A stretch of DNA of 42,745 bases, taken from positions 1 to 42,745 of the forward strand of contig JBJXGV010000024.1 of NCBI GenBank assembly GCA_046160485.1, read 5' to 3'. Below, piece after piece: positions 42,316-42,745 of the stretch; the first letter of the stretch is position 1; each line of letters starts with the position of its first letter. A program made the position numbers and the translations under genes. Under the pieces are notes generated by a model. The model saw only the letters and a program-made list of their open reading frames with translations, did not search any database and was not told where the DNA came from. The DNA is from JBJXGV01 sp046160485. GTDB taxonomy: Bacteria; Orphanbacterota; Orphanbacteria; JBJXGV01.

Positions 42316-42745
42316 GGCGTCATCTCCGCATCGTTCGTGATTTCCGATGTTGTTTCCGATGTGACGATCCAGAGTTTTTCCTGGATGCGATCGTTGCCGG
42401 CGTTACGGACCTCGAGCGCGACGAGATACTCGCCGGGGGGGAGCGGCTCATCGGAGGTGAAGAGGATGAAGTTGGGAGTGCATTCGCTTGCGGATGTGAC
42501 ATCGCGGTCGTTGACGAGCAGGCGGAGCGACTCGCCGGCGAGCGGCGGTTCGACCACGGCGCAGATCGTGGCGATGCGCCACGCGGGGAGTGCGCCGCCC
42601 GCCGGGCTCACGAGGTCGATGCGGCGCTCGGGGGGCGGCGGCGGCGGCGCGAAGGCGGCGTCGCGCGCGAGGAGCGCAACGACGGCGGCGAGCGCCGCGC
42701 CCGCGGCAAGAGGGATCGCGAAGCGCGCGAACGCGGGGCGCCCCG
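42312..42745 (-). CDS. partial secreted or membrane-anchored protein with an Ig-like domain
   Basis: The frame is open to the right edge, so the start is missing. The visible 143 codons begin with a hydrophobic segment (IPLAAGAALAAVVALL), a Pro-rich hinge (PPPPPPER), and then an Ig-like domain with ESLRLLVNDRDVTSAS, ILFTSDEPLPPGEYLVALEV and LWIVTSE. This matches short bacterial Ig-like domains in surface proteins. A GTG at 42611 could be taken as a start, but it lies inside this longer frame and would cut off the membrane segment. Its stop overlaps the next ATG, so it shares an operon with the seven-repeat protein. Confidence 0.7.
   Translation of the reverse strand, partial: GRPAFARFAIPLAAGAALAAVVALLARDAAFAPPPPPPERRIDLVSPAGGALPAWRIATICAVVEPPLAGESLRLLVNDRDVTSASECTPNFILFTSDEPLPPGEYLVALEVRNAGNDRIQEKLWIVTSETTSEITNDAEMTP

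Noticed and set aside
1..42745. CRISPR arrays, tRNAs, rRNAs, IS elements or phage genes
   Set aside because: No spaced repeats, cloverleaf-like gap, transposase or structural phage protein was found; intergenic gaps are too short for most of these.

Overview
The window is a high-GC bacterial chromosome segment packed with genes. I see no rRNA, tRNA, IS element, prophage or CRISPR array, and no gene-free stretch longer than about 245 bases. Codon use is strongly G/C-ending, with many 1-10 bp gene overlaps. Exported proteins end in FlgD-like C-terminal tails, as in an M1 peptidase (36468-38528), and other exported proteins carry Ig-like repeats. This suggests an uncultured Gram-negative lineage such as Candidatus Eisenbacteria or a relative. 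That placement is an inference from style and not from a marker gene.

Region 1 (1-8630, minus strand) is the respiratory complex I operon nuoABCDEFGHIJK plus the first 23 codons of nuoL, which runs off the left edge. The NADH-input module (nuoE, nuoF and a short nuoG) is present and the cluster ligands are intact. A sigma70-type promoter for nuo stands back to back with a promoter for a PTS IIA-like (PtsN-type) gene at 8840. The PtsN leader is almost entirely a terminator-like hairpin. A GAF histidine kinase follows on the minus strand (9353-10801).

Region 2 (11045-22867, plus strand) looks like one seven-gene operon with very tight junctions. It encodes LarE, an M48 lipoprotein peptidase, a DUF4412-like secreted protein, a 1395-residue protein that joins a complete copper P-type ATPase (CopA) to a complete DsbD, a PAS histidine kinase, a response regulator with an unrecognised C-terminal half, and a YfhO-like membrane protein. 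The CopA-DsbD fusion is the most striking single gene here. It would couple copper export to delivery of reductant across the same membrane.

Region 3 (22864-29567) is mixed: a GH63-type glucosidase, a DUF72 protein, DNA polymerase IV, an aquaporin, and an ECF-type sigma factor with a small zinc-finger anti-sigma partner.

Region 4 (29648-35178) is a compact set of amide-bond chemistry genes. An esterase is divergent from an operon of an ATP-grasp ligase, a GCS2-type carboxylate-amine ligase, an M29-like aminopeptidase and a second, apparently circularly permuted, ATP-grasp-like protein. Three candidate ligases plus a peptidase and an esterase suggest synthesis and turnover of an unknown small peptide or amide. 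This is the best candidate for an undescribed pathway.

Region 5 (35228-42745) holds a small orphan ORF, a visibly lower-GC Cys-rich secreted protein followed by an out-of-frame relic of a C-terminal sorting tail, a secreted M1 peptidase, a SRPBCC domain fused to a histone H1-like Lys/Ala/Pro tail, a GIY-YIG protein, a secreted protein with seven Ig-like repeats, and a truncated anchored or secreted protein at the right edge.
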